A stretch of 64,000 bases of DNA from Prorocentrum cordatum (taxonomy: Eukaryota > Sar > Dinophyceae > Prorocentrales > Prorocentraceae), in NCBI GenBank assembly GCA_963575745.1, contig CAUYUJ010015831.1, positions 72,501 to 136,500 of the forward strand. Direction: 5' to 3'. Position numbers and translations under genes: made by a program. Each line of letters opens with the position of its first letter. Within the stretch, counting starts at the first letter, position 1. The notes beneath the pieces were generated by a model. The model searched no databases. It had not been told where the DNA came from and worked only from the letters and a program-made list of their open reading frames with translations. Of this stretch, positions 1 through 10,994 are shown piece by piece.

Positions 1-1830
1 TCATTCCAGGCGGCGGTGCCCGGGGCCCTCTAGTCGCCATTGAATTGGAGGCCTGAGATTCGTAGCCGCTTCCCAGGTGCGAGGCTGGCCCTCTTCGTTG
101 CTCGCAGCATCGGCCTCCGCCCTGGTCGAGCCGCTGCTCTTGCTTCCGCAAGCCGCCCCCCTTCCGCGCCCGCCGCCCATGCGGGCGGGTCGCTTTCTTC
201 ACGTCTGTGCACCAGTTCGGTGCGGCCTCCCCCCCGTCTCTTCGCCCAGTTGCTGGGCGCGCCCCCCGTGGCGCCACTCCAGCATCGGCGCCGCAGCTCT
301 GCAGCGACTGCTCGCGCCGGGCGCCCCTTGCCGCCCCTCCTGGCCCGCCCCCGCGGCTGCCCCCGGAGCGCCCTGGGCCTGGGCTGCGGCAGACTACGTG
401 CTTCCAGCCTCCTGCCCCCCCCGGTGGATCAGCGACCGTCTCGGCCAGCGCCTGGCTCGCCGACGCGGCCCCGCCGGCCGGGCGCCCGTGAGTGCTGGCG
501 CGACGCGTATTCTGTTCTATTTCAGGCCGGCAAGCCTGCTGGCTCGCCGGCCGCCCTGGGCCAGGTGCCGGGCTGGTCTTGGCGCCCTGCCCCGCCCCCC
601 TTCCGCCGCGGGCGCGCCCGCCCCCGTGCCGCCGCCGCCCTCCTCGGGCGCCGCGGGCCTCCGTTCTCCTCGCCTTCTGGCTGGGGCGCTTCCGTTCGAT
701 GCTGGCCGTCGCGTGGCGCTTCTGGATGTCGTGACGCCGCGAGACTAATCGCCGCTGGCGCGCCTCTCCCGTCGCGCTCCACCCTCCCTCGCCTCTGGTC
801 TTCGCCTTGACGTCGCCTGTTCGGTGCCCCCCTTTTGCGGCTGCTTACGTGGCCTGCCGCCCCCGCCCTGGTTCGCCCGGGCCTCCCTGCCCATTCTCGG
901 GGTGCCCACCTGCCGCCGCTGACTGTTGCGCTGTTCCCGGATAACTTCGGCTCCCTCGGCGCGCGCGCCCCCGGGCCCCGCGCGTCTCAGGCCGGCCCCG
1001 GGCCGGGTCGCTTCGCGGCCTCCGCCCCGGGCAGGGCCGCCCATTCGCGGGGTCTGGGCCGCTCCTGTCGCCCGCGCCCCATTCCACTTGCGCCTCGCTT
1101 TGCCTGACCCCCAGGCTGTCTCTCCTTCTGGGGCGGCCCCGCGCTCGTCGATGCCGGCCTGAGCGCCCTGCATGCTGTGCTACCTCGGTGCCATGTGGTC
1201 CCTGGATAAGCGCCACCTCCGTCGCGCGGGGGCGCCGCGGCCCTCGCGGCTCGCCGTCGCTGCCCCTCCCCGTTTTGCTTCGCCTGGGCCCCCGTCCTGT
1301 TGGAGGGGCCCGCTCTTGTCACCGCCGACCGCCGCGTTGGTCGCGCGTGACCTCGGCCCCCTCGGTGCGCTGGCTCTTCTGCTGGTCTGCTGCTCGGGGC
1401 AGCGCCCCGCTGCTTCCGCTTGTGGCTTGGCCGCCCTCTCCGCCCCCCCCTCCGCCTGGGGCTTGGGCTGGCCCTGCCGCCCGCGCCCCGCTCTGCGCGC
1501 TTCCTCCGCTTTGCTTGGTTTTCAGGTCGGCCCCCTTTCTTATTGCGGGCCCGCGCTGGTCGCCGCCGGCCTGGTTATCCTCGTGGCCCGTGTCGCCTCG
1601 GCATCGGGCGGGGTCTGGCGCTGCGCGCGCACCCTGGCGCTGGCTCTTGCTGGGCATTATTCCCCCAGCACGGCCCGCTGCCTGGCAGCCCGCCTTTATT
1701 GTTTATCCTCCAGCCCGGCTTCCCCCCCCTCCTGCCCCCGCCGGGCCTTCCTTGCCTCTCCCCGCGCATCGCGGCTTAATTCGCATCTGTACATCTTTCT
1801 TATGCTCTTCCGCCAGCGCAGTCATTCTGT
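1..1830. repeat. GC-rich, pyrimidine-skewed non-coding block with a degenerate ~410-bp duplication
   Basis: No convincing gene is seen: frames are open on both strands only because stops are rare at this base composition, and no frame shows the C/G-ending codon bias of the real exons elsewhere. The segment around 918-1160 resembles that around 1320-1571 in order and spacing (a CTCGGCNCCCTCGG core, then GCCCGCGCCCC, then CTCGTCGATGCCGGCCT versus CTGGTCGCCGCCGGCCT), so an old tandem duplication of roughly 410 bp is likely. Confidence 0.4.
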
Positions 1831-1862
1831 CTAACCGCCGACGCAAAAAAAGTGTGCTTGTG

Positions 1863-1863
<1 letters not shown>

Positions 1864-1912
<49 letters not shown>

Positions 1913-1930
1913 TGCGTGCGCGCGCGCGTG
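1864..1930. repeat. (TG)n/(CGTG)n/(CG)n microsatellite at gap edge
   Basis: A TG run passes into CGTG repeats and then CG repeats and stops at the first assembly gap. It may be the reason the assembly broke here. Confidence 0.9.
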
Positions 1931-2030
1931 NNNNNNNNNNNNNNNNNNNNNNNNNNNNNNNNNNNNNNNNNNNNNNNNNNNNNNNNNNNNNNNNNNNNNN
2001 NNNNNNNNNNNNNNNNNNNNNNNNNNNNNN
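1931..2030. other. Assembly gap (100 N)
   Basis: Exactly 100 N, which indicates a placeholder of unknown true size. The sequences on either side need not be adjacent. Confidence 0.99.
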
Positions 2031-2250
2031 TGAAATCTATTCGCCCTCAACCCGTGACGCTCTTGCAAACTTATGAAACGAATGGAGCGTACGCGGCGTT
2101 AAACGCGAACCGCTTTTTGAAAACTATCCGCCCTCAATCCGCGAAGCTCCTGCATTTTGTTTGAAACGAGTGTGCGCGGCGCCAAGGCGAGAACCGCATT
2201 TTCAAAACGATGCGCCCTCACTTCGTGAACTTCTTTGTTCTTTATTCCCA
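2031..2250 (+). repeat. F2 dispersed repeat, ~84-bp monomers
   Basis: Two to three degenerate copies of a unit with the order GTGCGCGGCGCCAAGGCGAG, AACCGCATTTT(G/C)AAAAC, CGCCCTCA, GTGAA(G/C)CT, then GAAACGA. The same unit recurs at 3755-3850 and 10425-10870 and, inverted, at 59940-60440. Confidence 0.75.
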
Positions 2251-2364
2251 ACCATCATGTGGTGTTGGTTCCTCGTTTTGAAGAGACGGTCCCCGCGTTC
2301 CTCTTCTCCTCTTCACCTCTCCTCGTCCTCCCCATCCTCCCTTCCCTCCTCCTTCTTCCATGCG

Positions 2365-3710
2365 TTTCTCCCGCCCAGCACAGCGTTTCGTGGCCCCACA
2401 GGGAACTCCACCGAAGCCCCCAGTGGCACCGCCCGCATGCGTCCGCCACCACCCAGCACAGCCCTTGCTCCTTGCGTTTCGCCCACCCAGCACAGCGTTT
2501 CGTGGCCCCATCGGGAGCTCCACCGAAGGTCCCAGTGGCACCGCCCGCATGCGTCCGCCACCAACCAGCACAGCCCTTCCTCCCTGCGTTTGACCCAGTG
2601 GCACCGCCCGCATGCGCCCGCCACCACCCAGCACAACACTTGCTCCCTTCGTTTCGCCCACCCAATACAGCGCTTCGTGGCCCCATGAGGGGGCCCCACC
2701 GAAGGTCCCAGAGGCACCGCCCGCATGCGTCCGCCACCACCCAGCACAGCACTTCCTCCCTGCGTTTTACCCGCGCCGTACATCGCTTCATGGCCTCATA
2801 GGGGGCTCCACCGAAGGTCCCAGTGGCACCGCCCGCATGCGTCCGCCACCGCCCAGCACAGCCCTTGCTCCTTGCGTTTCACCCACCCAGTACAGCGCTT
2901 CGTGGCCCCATCGAGGGATCCACCGAAGGTCCCAGTGGCACCTCGCATGCGTCCGCCACCACCCAGCACAGCCCTTGCTCCTTGCGCTTCGCCTTCCCAG
3001 TGCAGCGTTTCGTGGCCCCATAGGGAGCTCCACGGAAGGTCTCAGTGGCACCGCCCACATGCGTCCGCCACCCAGCACAGCCCTTGCTCCTTGCGTTTCG
3101 CCCACCCATTACAGCGCTTCGTGGTCCCATAAGGGGGTTCCACTGAAGGTCCCAGTGGCACCGCCCGCACGCGTCCGCCACCACCCAGCACAGCCCTTGC
3201 TCCCTGCGTTTCACCCACCCAGTACAGCGCTTCGTGGCCCCATAGGGAACTCCACCGAAGGTCCCAGCGGCACCGCCCGCATGCGTCCACCACCCAGCAC
3301 AGCCCTTGCTCCCTGCGTTTCACCCACTCCGTACAGCGTTTCGTGTTTCCATCGGGAGCTCCACCGAAGGTCCCAGTGGCACCGCCCGCGTGCGTCCGCC
3401 ACCACCCAGCACAGCGTTTGTTCCCTTCGTTTCACCCACCCAGTACAGCGTTTCGTGGCCCCATAGGGAGCTCTACCGAAAACCCCAGTGGCTCGCCCGC
3501 ATGCGTCCGCCACCACCCAGTACAGCCATCAGGCCTGCGTCTCATCCACCCAGTACAGCGCTTCGTGGCCCCATAGGGAACTTCACCGAACCCCCCAGTG
3601 GCACCGCCCGCATGCGTCCGCCACCACCCAGCACAGCCGTTGCTCCTTGCGCTTCGCCTTCCCAGTACAGCGCTTCGTGGCCCCATAAGGAACTCCACCG
3701 AGGAAAATAT
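2365..3710 (+). repeat. F1 tandem array, ~110-bp monomer, about 13 copies
   Basis: The anchor CTCCACCGAAGG recurs near 2412, 2521, 2698, 2809, 2922, 3035, 3142, 3254, 3363, 3475, 3583 and 3698, a spacing of 107-115 bp with one irregular interval. Each unit runs TTCGTGGCCCCATAGGGAGC, CCGAAGGTCCCAGTGGCACC, GCCCGCATGCGTCCGCCACC, then CCAGCACAGCCCTTGCTCC. Apparent long ORFs in several frames are artefacts of the repeat. A (TCC)n tract precedes it at about 2290-2360. Single and short-array copies also lie near 35.7, 36.3, 38.4-38.9, 42.3-42.6 and 46.8 kb. Confidence 0.95.
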
Positions 3711-3754
3711 TCACAATTGCGGTACTCACACCTGCATATGGTTGGGTCTTTCGC

Positions 3755-3975
3755 CTGGCTAATAATACAAGTGCTCGCGGCGCTAAGGCGAGAGCCACAT
3801 TTCGAAAACCACCCGCCCTCCATATGTGAAGCTGCTGTTGACTTTTAAGTTTCAGGGTCATGAGTGGTGAGGAAATATCAGGCGAAACCCCCGGCCCGCC
3901 CTAAAAACTGGTTTCGGGGTGCGACAAAGAGAAGTCATTCACAAGGAAAAGGAATTCAGGAAGGGAGTGGGGGTC
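3755..3975 (+). repeat. F2 repeat with shared 3' tail
   Basis: One F2 monomer (GCGGCGCTAAGGCGAGAGCC) is followed by a segment with GGTCATGAG, GGCCCGCCCTA and GGGGTGCG. The same order follows the F2 block at 10870-10990, so F2 probably belongs to a longer dispersed element with a defined tail. From 3975 to 4157 I see nothing assignable. Confidence 0.55.
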
Positions 3976-4157
3976 GGCGCAGGGGGCTGATGGAGGCGAG
4001 GGAACGGGGGATTGGGTGCCGGGGTGGGGGGACGGAGTCTGCACGAGGGCGTTGGACGATGGGGGGGGATTCTAAGTTATTGTGTGAATTTTCGGGGCAT
4101 GTGTCGTTTGTGGGAGGAGGACTGGGTGGGGTGGGTGATGGGTGGTGGGTGGGGGAT

Positions 4158-4432
<275 letters not shown>

Positions 4433-4434
4433 CC

Positions 4435-4826
4435 ACCGCTGTCTGGACGTGTCCGTGCGACACCCCGCCGCGGGCACCCCAGCGGAGCAGCGGGTCGCGG
4501 CCCGCCGCGACGGCGAGGCGAGCCGGCGCGGGGAGCGGGACAAGCACGCTCGCTACCCCGGAGAGCGCCTCACACCGTTCGTCTTCGAGGCGGGGGGGCG
4601 ACTGGGCGCTGAAACGCGCGTCTGGCTGAAAGCCGAGGTGCGCCGCCTTCCCGACGCCGAGCAGGCCCGCGAGCTCGCGCGCGCCCACCGCGCGCTCACC
4701 TGCGGCTTGCAGGGGGAGCTGGCGCGCAGCTGCGCGCCGCCGCGGGCCTGCGCTGAAAACGTTCCGCCTCCAGCGCCGGGGCGGGGGGACTCAAGCGGGT
4801 TCTCGCTCCCGCTTGCGTCTGGTTGA
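4435..4826 (+). pseudogene. Probable C-terminal fragment of a dinoflagellate LINE ORF2 polyprotein
   Basis: The + frame from 4435 to the stop at 4824-4826 encodes about 130 residues with almost every codon ending in C or G, the strongest coding signature in this part of the window. It contains [20 protein letters not shown] followed by an acidic/basic stretch with [15 protein letters not shown]. From family knowledge, dinoflagellate LINE ORF2 proteins end in a region with a basic stretch, a Pro-Phe-Val-(Val/Phe)-Glu-Ala-Gly-Gly-Arg-(Leu/Trp)-Gly core and a helical tail. I infer homology from that pattern. No reverse transcriptase lies upstream, because the (CTGT)n tract abuts the fragment, so it is a 5'-truncated remnant or a terminal exon. 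An unrelated gene cannot be excluded. Confidence 0.5.
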
Positions 4827-5400
4827 AGAGGGGTCTTGAAAACGTTTGCGCCCCCTCCTCTTCCTCGGTCGGCTCGGCCCCGCGTGCTACGGCGAATCCT
4901 GCGGGTTGCGCTGCGCGCGAAATGCGGGTGCCCAGTTGCCCCCGGCAAGCTCGGCTGTCTTTCCAGCGCGGCGCCCCTTGTGGCGGGGCTTCTTGATCCC
5001 GCCCAGATGGCCGCGACGCGTGACGCCTCCATTTTCTGTTCTTCGAGCGGCTCTCACGTGGCCCGCGCGGGCCGTCTCGGGGCCGTCTAGGGCTCGGGCG
5101 GGGCCGTGCGGTCGACCCCGCGCTATCTTGGAACATCTTGGAATCCCTCGTATGCTGCGCGTGGCCCTCCTGGAACCGTATTATTGGGCCATTGTGGGCG
5201 CTCTAATCGGTCGCGCGCCCTCCCCCCCGACACCGCGGGGTTCGCCGGGGCATGCGGGGCCGAGCCGACGGGGGTGGGGAGGGGGTGGAGGGCTGGGTTG
5301 GGCGGGGGAAGGGAGTGCGAGCAAAATCGCCAGAGGCCTCGGGTGCCCTGAGTCTTTCCTGATGCCACCTGAAAGCTTCATGCAGACCTCGGGGTGAGGA
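4827..5400. other. GC-rich spacer without assignable gene
   Basis: Open frames exist on both strands but none shows motifs or consistent codon bias. No repeat recognised elsewhere in the window is found here. Confidence 0.4.
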
Positions 5401-5404
5401 AATT

Positions 5405-5580
5405 GGGAGCGTCTTGGGGGTTTCTGAGAGCGTCTTGGGCTCCTCGGGGGAGCTTCCCGGAGCCCCGTCGAGGGCCTCTGGGGTCTCTTTGGGGGCCTCT
5501 TTGCCTCCCGGGCGTCTCTCGGGCCCCCCCCTGGCGCTCTCGGGAGCGTCGGAGGCAATCTTGGGCCCATTTTGGAGGAG
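5405..5580 (+). repeat. F6 low-complexity element (CTTGGGGNCCTCTTGGG type)
   Basis: Degenerate units of about 15-20 bp built on GCGTCTTGGG and GGGGCCTCTTTG. The same style fills 15055-15553, 20080-20330 and 33700-34105, and appears inverted near 61.9-63.05 kb. It is non-coding in every frame. Confidence 0.6.
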
Positions 5581-5599
5581 AGCGATCAGGGGTGGGGGG

Positions 5600-6019
5600 G
5601 GGGGGCGCGTTAGAGGAGGAAGATGGAGGAGGAAGAGGAGGAGGAGGAGGAGGAGGAGGCGGAGGTGGTGGAGGAGGGAGGAGGAGGAGGAGGAGGAGGA
5701 GGAGGAGGAGGGGAGGAGGAGGAGGGAGGAGGAGGAGGAGGAGGAGGAGGAGGAGGCAGCGAGGGGAGGAGGCGGCGGCGGCGCGGCGGCGGCCTGGCGG
5801 CCGGCGGCGGCAGGCGCGGCGGCGGCTGCGGCTCGGCGGCGGCGGCCCGGCGGCTGGAGGAGGAGGAGGAGGAGGAGGAGGAGGAGGGAGGAGGAGGAGC
5901 GAGGAGGAGGAGGACGGGGGAGGGGGAGGAGAAGAGGAGGAGGAGGGAGAGAGGAGGAGGAGGAGGTGGAGAGGAGGAGGAGAGGAGGGGAGGGAGGAGG
6001 AAGGAGGAGGAGGAGCAGC

Positions 6020-6052
<33 letters not shown>

Positions 6053-6548
6053 AGGAGCAGGAGCACGAAACTGGAGGAGGAGGAGGTGGAGGAGGAGGAG
6101 GAGGAGGGAGGAGGAGGAGTGAGGAGGAGGCGGAGGAAGGGAGGAGGAGGGAGGTGGATGGAGGAAGGAATAGTGGTGAGGGGAGGGAGAAGAGGTGGAG
6201 GAGGAGGAGGGAGAGGAGGAGGAGGAGGAGGAGGTGGAGGAGGAGGAGGGAGGAGGGGAGGAGGAGGAAGGAGGAGGATGGAGGAGGAGGAGGAGGAGGA
6301 GGAGGAGGAGGAGGTGGAGGAGGAGGAGGAGGAGGAGGTAGGAGGAGGAGGAGGAGGAGGAGGAGGAGGAGGAGGAGGAGGAGAGGAGTAGGAGGAGGAG
6401 GAGGAGGAGGAGGAGGAGGAGGAGGAGGGAGGAGGAGGAGGAGGGAGGAGAGGAGGAGGAGGAGGTGGAGGAGGAGGAGGAGGAGGAGGAGGAGGAGGAG
6501 GAGGAGGAGGAGAAGGACGAGGAGGACGAGGAGGAGGACGAGGAGGAG
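5600..6548 (+). repeat. (GGA)n purine tract, about 950 bp
   Basis: Nearly pure GGA/GAG with interruptions: a (CGG)-rich island near 5770-5860, (AGGAGC)n near 6025-6065, and GAGGACGA near the end. Long Glu-, Arg-, Gly-, Pro-, Ser- or Leu-rich open frames across it on both strands are artefacts. The strand asymmetry (purines on the + strand) could favour triplex or H-DNA. Confidence 0.97.
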
Positions 6549-6549
6549 C

Positions 6550-7638
6550 CAAGGGGAGGGGGGGTGCGTTGCGCCCCCCTCCAAAGGCGTCGAAACGGGT
6601 CCGCAACCTATGTGACATCAGCGGCTTGTGTCCTCTCGCCGAAGCGGTCATAGGCGCTCCAGCGCCTCCAACATCCGTTTTGGCCTTCGTTTCCAACGCA
6701 TTGCGAGAAGTGCTTCCGGAGAGCGTACAGGATTCGTCTGGTGGGGGCGGGCCTGGCTGGGTCCATCGTCGCATGCGTCGCTCGTGCTGTTTCGGTGCGC
6801 AGTTGCGTTCTGCAGGTTCACAGGCCAGCCGCCGTCTCCCTCAGCTCGAGGATCGCGCTCTTCAGGTCATTTATGCCGCTCCGCGTGATAGTCTCGGTGG
6901 CCCCATGATGCGCGCCCTCGTCGACTCAGGCTGCAGCGCTCAGTGTCTGTCCGTCAGGCATGTCACCCCGGCTTCGGTGTTTCGCAGTGCCAGTCGCTCG
7001 AGTGCATGGTGGGAGTTCCAGAACAGTTTGTCCGATTTGTCTGAGCAGTCGCGGGGCCTCTTTCTTTATCGTCTGCAGCGTGGGTGGTATGTGCGCTCTT
7101 TGGTCTTCTAGATGGGCGAGTTCTACTTTGCCTTTGCCCCGTCGCCTTCGTGCGATGTGCCCAAAGGTCCCCGCTCTGTGACCCAGGTTCAGATATCCAA
7201 AGCTCATCGGAATGATGATCGCCCTGGCTTTATATCAGATGAAGTCTCCTCGTCGTGTTCTGAAGTGACTGCCTCTTCCTCTCCCGCCCGATGTTCGGTT
7301 CCCCTGTTTTCAGACTGCAGAGAAGGATTGTCTGCAGTGCGGTTCCGATGTTTCTAAATGGTGGCTGTCCTTCCGCATTATCCGCAGTGGGTCTGGACGA
7401 CTGCTCGAAGTCGTGCCCACCCAACACACTGTTTGTTCGGATGCAGGGGCGGGCGTGGTGATGGGTCACGTCGTGCGCGCTGCCCCGAGATCAGGTCCCT
7501 CTCTTCTGTGGCTCGCCCGCTCTTTCTCGCGGCGTCGCCGCCCCGTTTCCAGCCTTAAGTCGGCCGTGTCATTCTATGGGGGAATATTCAAAAATAGTCA
7601 AAAGATGTATCTAGTATTTGTTTGAATATGTTTGAGCA

Positions 7639-7670
<32 letters not shown>

Positions 7671-8215
7671 ATTCATGTTTTATTCCTCCCAAATCCGCCT
7701 GTAGTGGGACATGCCCGAACTAAGTCCAGCCTTCTGTCGCGTCGATGGACGCCCTCCTCAGACTAGATGTGACTCTGTGCGCGCTGGTCGACTGTTTTGC
7801 GAGTGCCCATTCCCAGTTTCAAATCCAGGCCCAGGTTAATTCGGTTCCCCAGCAAGTCTTCGAAGGCCGCCATCTTTTGTTAACTGGCAAGATTCTTTGT
7901 TCCACGAGGCTAGCGAGTTCGGCGCCTCCCTAGGCACGGGCACGGGAGCCCCCCCGCAGCGCTTCCTACCTTCCTTCCTTCCTTCCTTACATCGTTTGTT
8001 AATAATGTAGCGCCACTCCCCGATCTGCGCGGCTATGCAGTTTGTGCGTCGCCCCCCCCCCCCCTGTCCAGTGACCTGATCCCAGGTGCTCCACAGTTGC
8101 TCGCAGGTGAGTGACTGTCGTCTGCTCGCAACCTGGCGCCGCTGCCCTTGCGTGCGCGAGGCCCTGACAAGTTCGAGCGTTCCGCCCTGAGTCTTTGTTG
8201 GGTCAGCGTTTTTGT
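6550..8215. other. Unassigned moderate-GC region
   Basis: Base composition drops compared with the flanks and short open frames lie on both strands (up to about 180 codons on + at 6569-7111), but none has recognisable motifs or codon bias. It may be decayed mobile DNA. Minor microsatellites are (CTG)n near 7648-7668 and (CCTT)n near 7965-7988. Confidence 0.35.
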
Positions 8216-8223
8216 GCGCCCTA

Positions 8224-8399
8224 CAGTGGGGGCCCGTACCAAGAAACACCCTGCTCGCCTCCCGCGTGCCCTTGATTTCTTGGGTTTCGATGTTTTTGCC
8301 ATGGGGAGCGTGACGTGCCCACACCAAAAACCAATGAGCGTCCTGGGGTCTCAGGGCTGGGTTTCTTGTGGAAGGTTTCTTGTGGACTGGCCCCCACTG
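8224..8399 (+). mobile_element. Small non-autonomous TIR element (MITE-like), copy 1, TA-flanked
   Basis: The left end reads TA then CAGTGGGGGCC and the right end reads GGCCCCCACTG then TA: an 11-bp perfect terminal inverted repeat bounded by TA on both sides, 176 bp between the TAs. The interior (CCAAGAAACACC, then TTTCTTGTGGAAGGTTTCTT) recurs in the same order at 60713-60914. TA flanks are typical of Tc1/mariner-superfamily insertions and their MITEs. No ORF is present, so a transposase would have to act in trans. Confidence 0.7.
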
Positions 8400-8607
8400 T
8401 ATTGAGTGCCCCTGGGGGCTCCCGTGCTGCTCCTGTTGTCGTCGCTGGTGCTGTTGCCGTGCGTCCTTTCCTGTGTCTCTCCCGGGGCTTCTCCGCCGTG
8501 CCGTTGCCGTTCCCGCGGGTGGTGCTTGGGTTGCCCTTGCCCGCGGTTCCTTGCATTGTGGCCTCCACCGGTGACCACATGTGAACCCTACCCCCACCCC
8601 CAACGAT

Positions 8608-8682
8608 TTCTAAGGGGGGGTTTGCGGGGGCCACTTCGTTCGGGAGCTCCCGAGCGAAATAAACCCCGACCCCCCCTTAGAA
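8608..8682. repeat. Imperfect palindrome / hairpin, ~75 bp
   Basis: The left arm starts TTCTAAGGGGGGG and the right arm, read in reverse complement, starts with the same 13 bases. The arms converge on a perfect GGGAGCTCCC centre at 8642-8651. The intervening arm bases pair partly. It could be a small folded element or a decayed MITE. Confidence 0.6.
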
Positions 8683-9213
8683 TTTGTGGAGGGTGGGGTG
8701 GAGTTCCGACCTCGTCGCGCTCGTGTCTTGAAGGGTCGCCGCCTCTATGGCGCGCAGCTGGTGCGACTGGGCTGTGGCTGCGCACGTCAGCTCTTCTCTT
8801 GTCCGTTTGCCCGTGCGCGATGTCTTGGCAAGTTCGAGCGTACCGCCGCCCGTGCTCTCTCCCCCCGAGGCCTGGTCGTGCCGCCTGATCGGGCGCGGTC
8901 GCGTCCTCTCCCTTCTGTCGCTGGCCTGCTGCCCCTGGCTCGGGCGCACTTGCGCTCGCAGCCTGCGCTGTCGAGCTGCATGTTCGGACTCTCACCGATT
9001 TTCGCCCCATCCGTGCCGTCGGCCCCGTGTGGGCTCACTCCTCGTCCGTTCTCATAATCGCCGTCATCATCGCCGCTGCCAGCGCCATCGCCTGCTTCAG
9101 TATCATCGATGCCTTCCTCTTCCTGATTTCCCTGCTCGCTCTCCTTGTCCTCGTCGTCGTCGTCGTCCTCGTCCTCGTCCTCTTCCTCCTCCCCCTCCTC
9201 CCTTTTCATGTAC

Positions 9214-9337
9214 CTGCCGCCCGCGGACTTGGCGGAGCCGGCGGTTCAGCGGGGGGTTGTCGCAGCGAGGGGATCCTCTCGCCTTCCCTTCCCAGGCCAT
9301 CTTCACGTTGAAGCCGGCCCGCGGGGACAGGGGCGTT
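9214..9337 (-). CDS. Candidate internal exon of an unknown gene
   Basis: On the minus strand a pyrimidine-rich stretch ends in CCGTCCAG (acceptor) at 9338-9340, followed by 124 bases with strong C/G-ending codon bias and a donor CAG|GTACAT at 9214/9213. The exon completes a codon with its first base and then encodes 41 residues, including AGFNVKMAWEGKARG. No family is recognised. Acidic reading frames continue downstream on the same strand (about 9050-9130), and flanking exons were not located. The support is codon bias plus matching splice signals only. Confidence 0.4.
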
Positions 9338-9339
9338 CT

Positions 9340-10095
9340 GGACGGCGGTGAAGATTGGAAGGGTGGGGGGACTTCGTGGCCGGGGTCATGCAATTTCCCA
9401 TCTATCATGGCCCATCTTCTTACTTCAACACGTCCCGTGTTTCCCCCTCGTCCGCGCACGTGCTTCGGGCATGATTCGCTAACCCCGTTTTGGGCGCGCT
9501 TTGCTTGGACGCCCCCGATGGGGTCGCAGCTGCGGGTGGCGCCAGCGAAACACGACGCGGCTCGCAGACCACTTCCGCCGAGTGCCCGAGCAAACGCCCT
9601 GCCCGGCCTCCGCTTGGAAACCCAGGAACGAAAACGGCTGAAGTGGGAGGGAACGAGGGGGCAACCAGATCGCGGACGCGACGTGCGCGCGGCCGCGGGG
9701 CGTGAGCCGCCCGACCCCGCCGTCAGGCGCTCGCGCGCTCTCCGAAGAGGGCGCTGAAGAGGCGGGGAAGGAGAGGGGCTTGCCGGGCGGCGGCCGCGCC
9801 GCGGCGGAACGCCTCGTCCGCTCAAAGCAGGCCACGCCGAAGGGACGCCTCGGGGGCCGCGTCGGGTTCGGGGCCGCCCCGTCCCAGCCGTGGAACCGTC
9901 CGCGGGGAGAAAAGCAGCCGCAGACTCAGCCGCCCGCGGCTGGGCGCGGGGCCGCCCGCGCCCCCGCTTCCCAGCGCTCAGGACTCGTGGGCGCCTTGCC
10001 AAGTGGTGCACGTGGACGTTACCGTGGTAGGCCGCCTCCTGTCGGGGGGGACAACGAGGGCGATGAAGAGGGAAAAGGGGATGACGGGGGGGGAG
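9340..10095. other. GC-rich region without a confident gene
   Basis: Frames are open on both strands over 9480-10080, but neither strand has a clear codon-position signal and no motif is recognised. It may hold further exons of the minus-strand gene at 9214-9337. Confidence 0.3.
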
Positions 10096-10104
10096 TGGCA
10101 GGCT

Positions 10105-10345
10105 CAGGAGGAGGAGGAGGAGGAGGAGGAGGAGGAGGAGGAGGAGGAGGAGGAGGAGGGGGAGGAGAAGGAGAGGAGAAGGAGGAGAAAGAAGGAAGGA
10201 GGCGGAAGCGGAGGAAGAGGAGGAGTGGGAGGAGGAGGAGGACAAGGAGGAGGACAAGGAGGAGGACAAGGAGGAGGACACGGAGGAGGGCAAGGAGGAG
10301 GGTAAGGAGGAGGGCAAGGAGGAGGGCAAGGAGGAGGAGGAGGAA
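10105..10345 (+). repeat. (GGA)n tract with GGACAAGGA and GGGCAAGGA variants
   Basis: Near-pure purine trinucleotide repeat whose 3' part has a 12-bp higher-order unit (AAGGAGGAGGAC, then AAGGAGGAGGGC). Confidence 0.9.
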
Positions 10346-10424
10346 GCCTAGCAGGAGGGCCAGCGACAATCCCAGATAGAAAAAAGACAGTCCTCCATCC
10401 TTCAAAGGCATTACACACTACGCT

Positions 10425-10990
10425 ACCAAACGCGAATGTGTGTGGCGCCGGGGCGAGAACACCATTATGGAAACGGGCAGTCCCCAACCCCTTGAAACGA
10501 TTCAACGATCTTAATACGGATGTGCGCGGCGCTCAGTCGAAATCCCCGCTTTGAAATGGAACCACCTTGCACCAGTGAAGATCGTGCAAACACGGAAAAA
10601 CGATTGTGTGTGGTGCTAAGGCGAGGGTGCATATTCGAAACCAGCCCCACTTCCATCACTGAAGCTTTCGCAAACTTGTACGACGAGTGTGCACGGTGCT
10701 GAGGCGAGGGCCACATGTTGAGCACTGTCCCTTCATCTCTGAAACTGCTACAAACTTGGAAGACGAGTGCGCATGGCGCTAAGGCGAGATACGCATTTTG
10801 ACAAATTTGCTGTAGATGTTTAGGACTTGTGTGCGCGGCGCCAAGGCGAGAACCACAAAGTAAAACTCATCCTTCCTCCATCCTTCAGTCTACTACACAT
10901 TTTGAGTTGCAGGATCAGGCATGTGAGTCTCAGACGCGCGGCCCGCCCTACAGATACGCCTGGGGGTGCGGCAGGGCGGAGTTATTTAGA
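10425..10990 (+). repeat. F2 repeat block, about six ~84-bp monomers plus tail
   Basis: Anchors resembling GTGTGCGCGGCGCNAAGGCG occur near 10440, 10525, 10610, 10690, 10770 and 10830, followed by the tail also seen at 3850-3975 (CAGGATCAGGCATG, GGCCCGCCCTA, GGGGTGCG). Degeneracy between copies suggests an old array. Confidence 0.7.
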
Positions 10991-10994
10991 AGGA

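Noticed and set aside
2365-3710. F1 array as a tandem-repeat protein gene
   Set aside because: The monomer length is not a constant multiple of three, so frames shift between copies.
5600-6550. Open frames of 300-520 codons on both strands (poly-Glu/Arg/Gly and poly-Pro/Ser/Leu)
   Set aside because: Pure consequence of (GGA)n; no unique protein segment.
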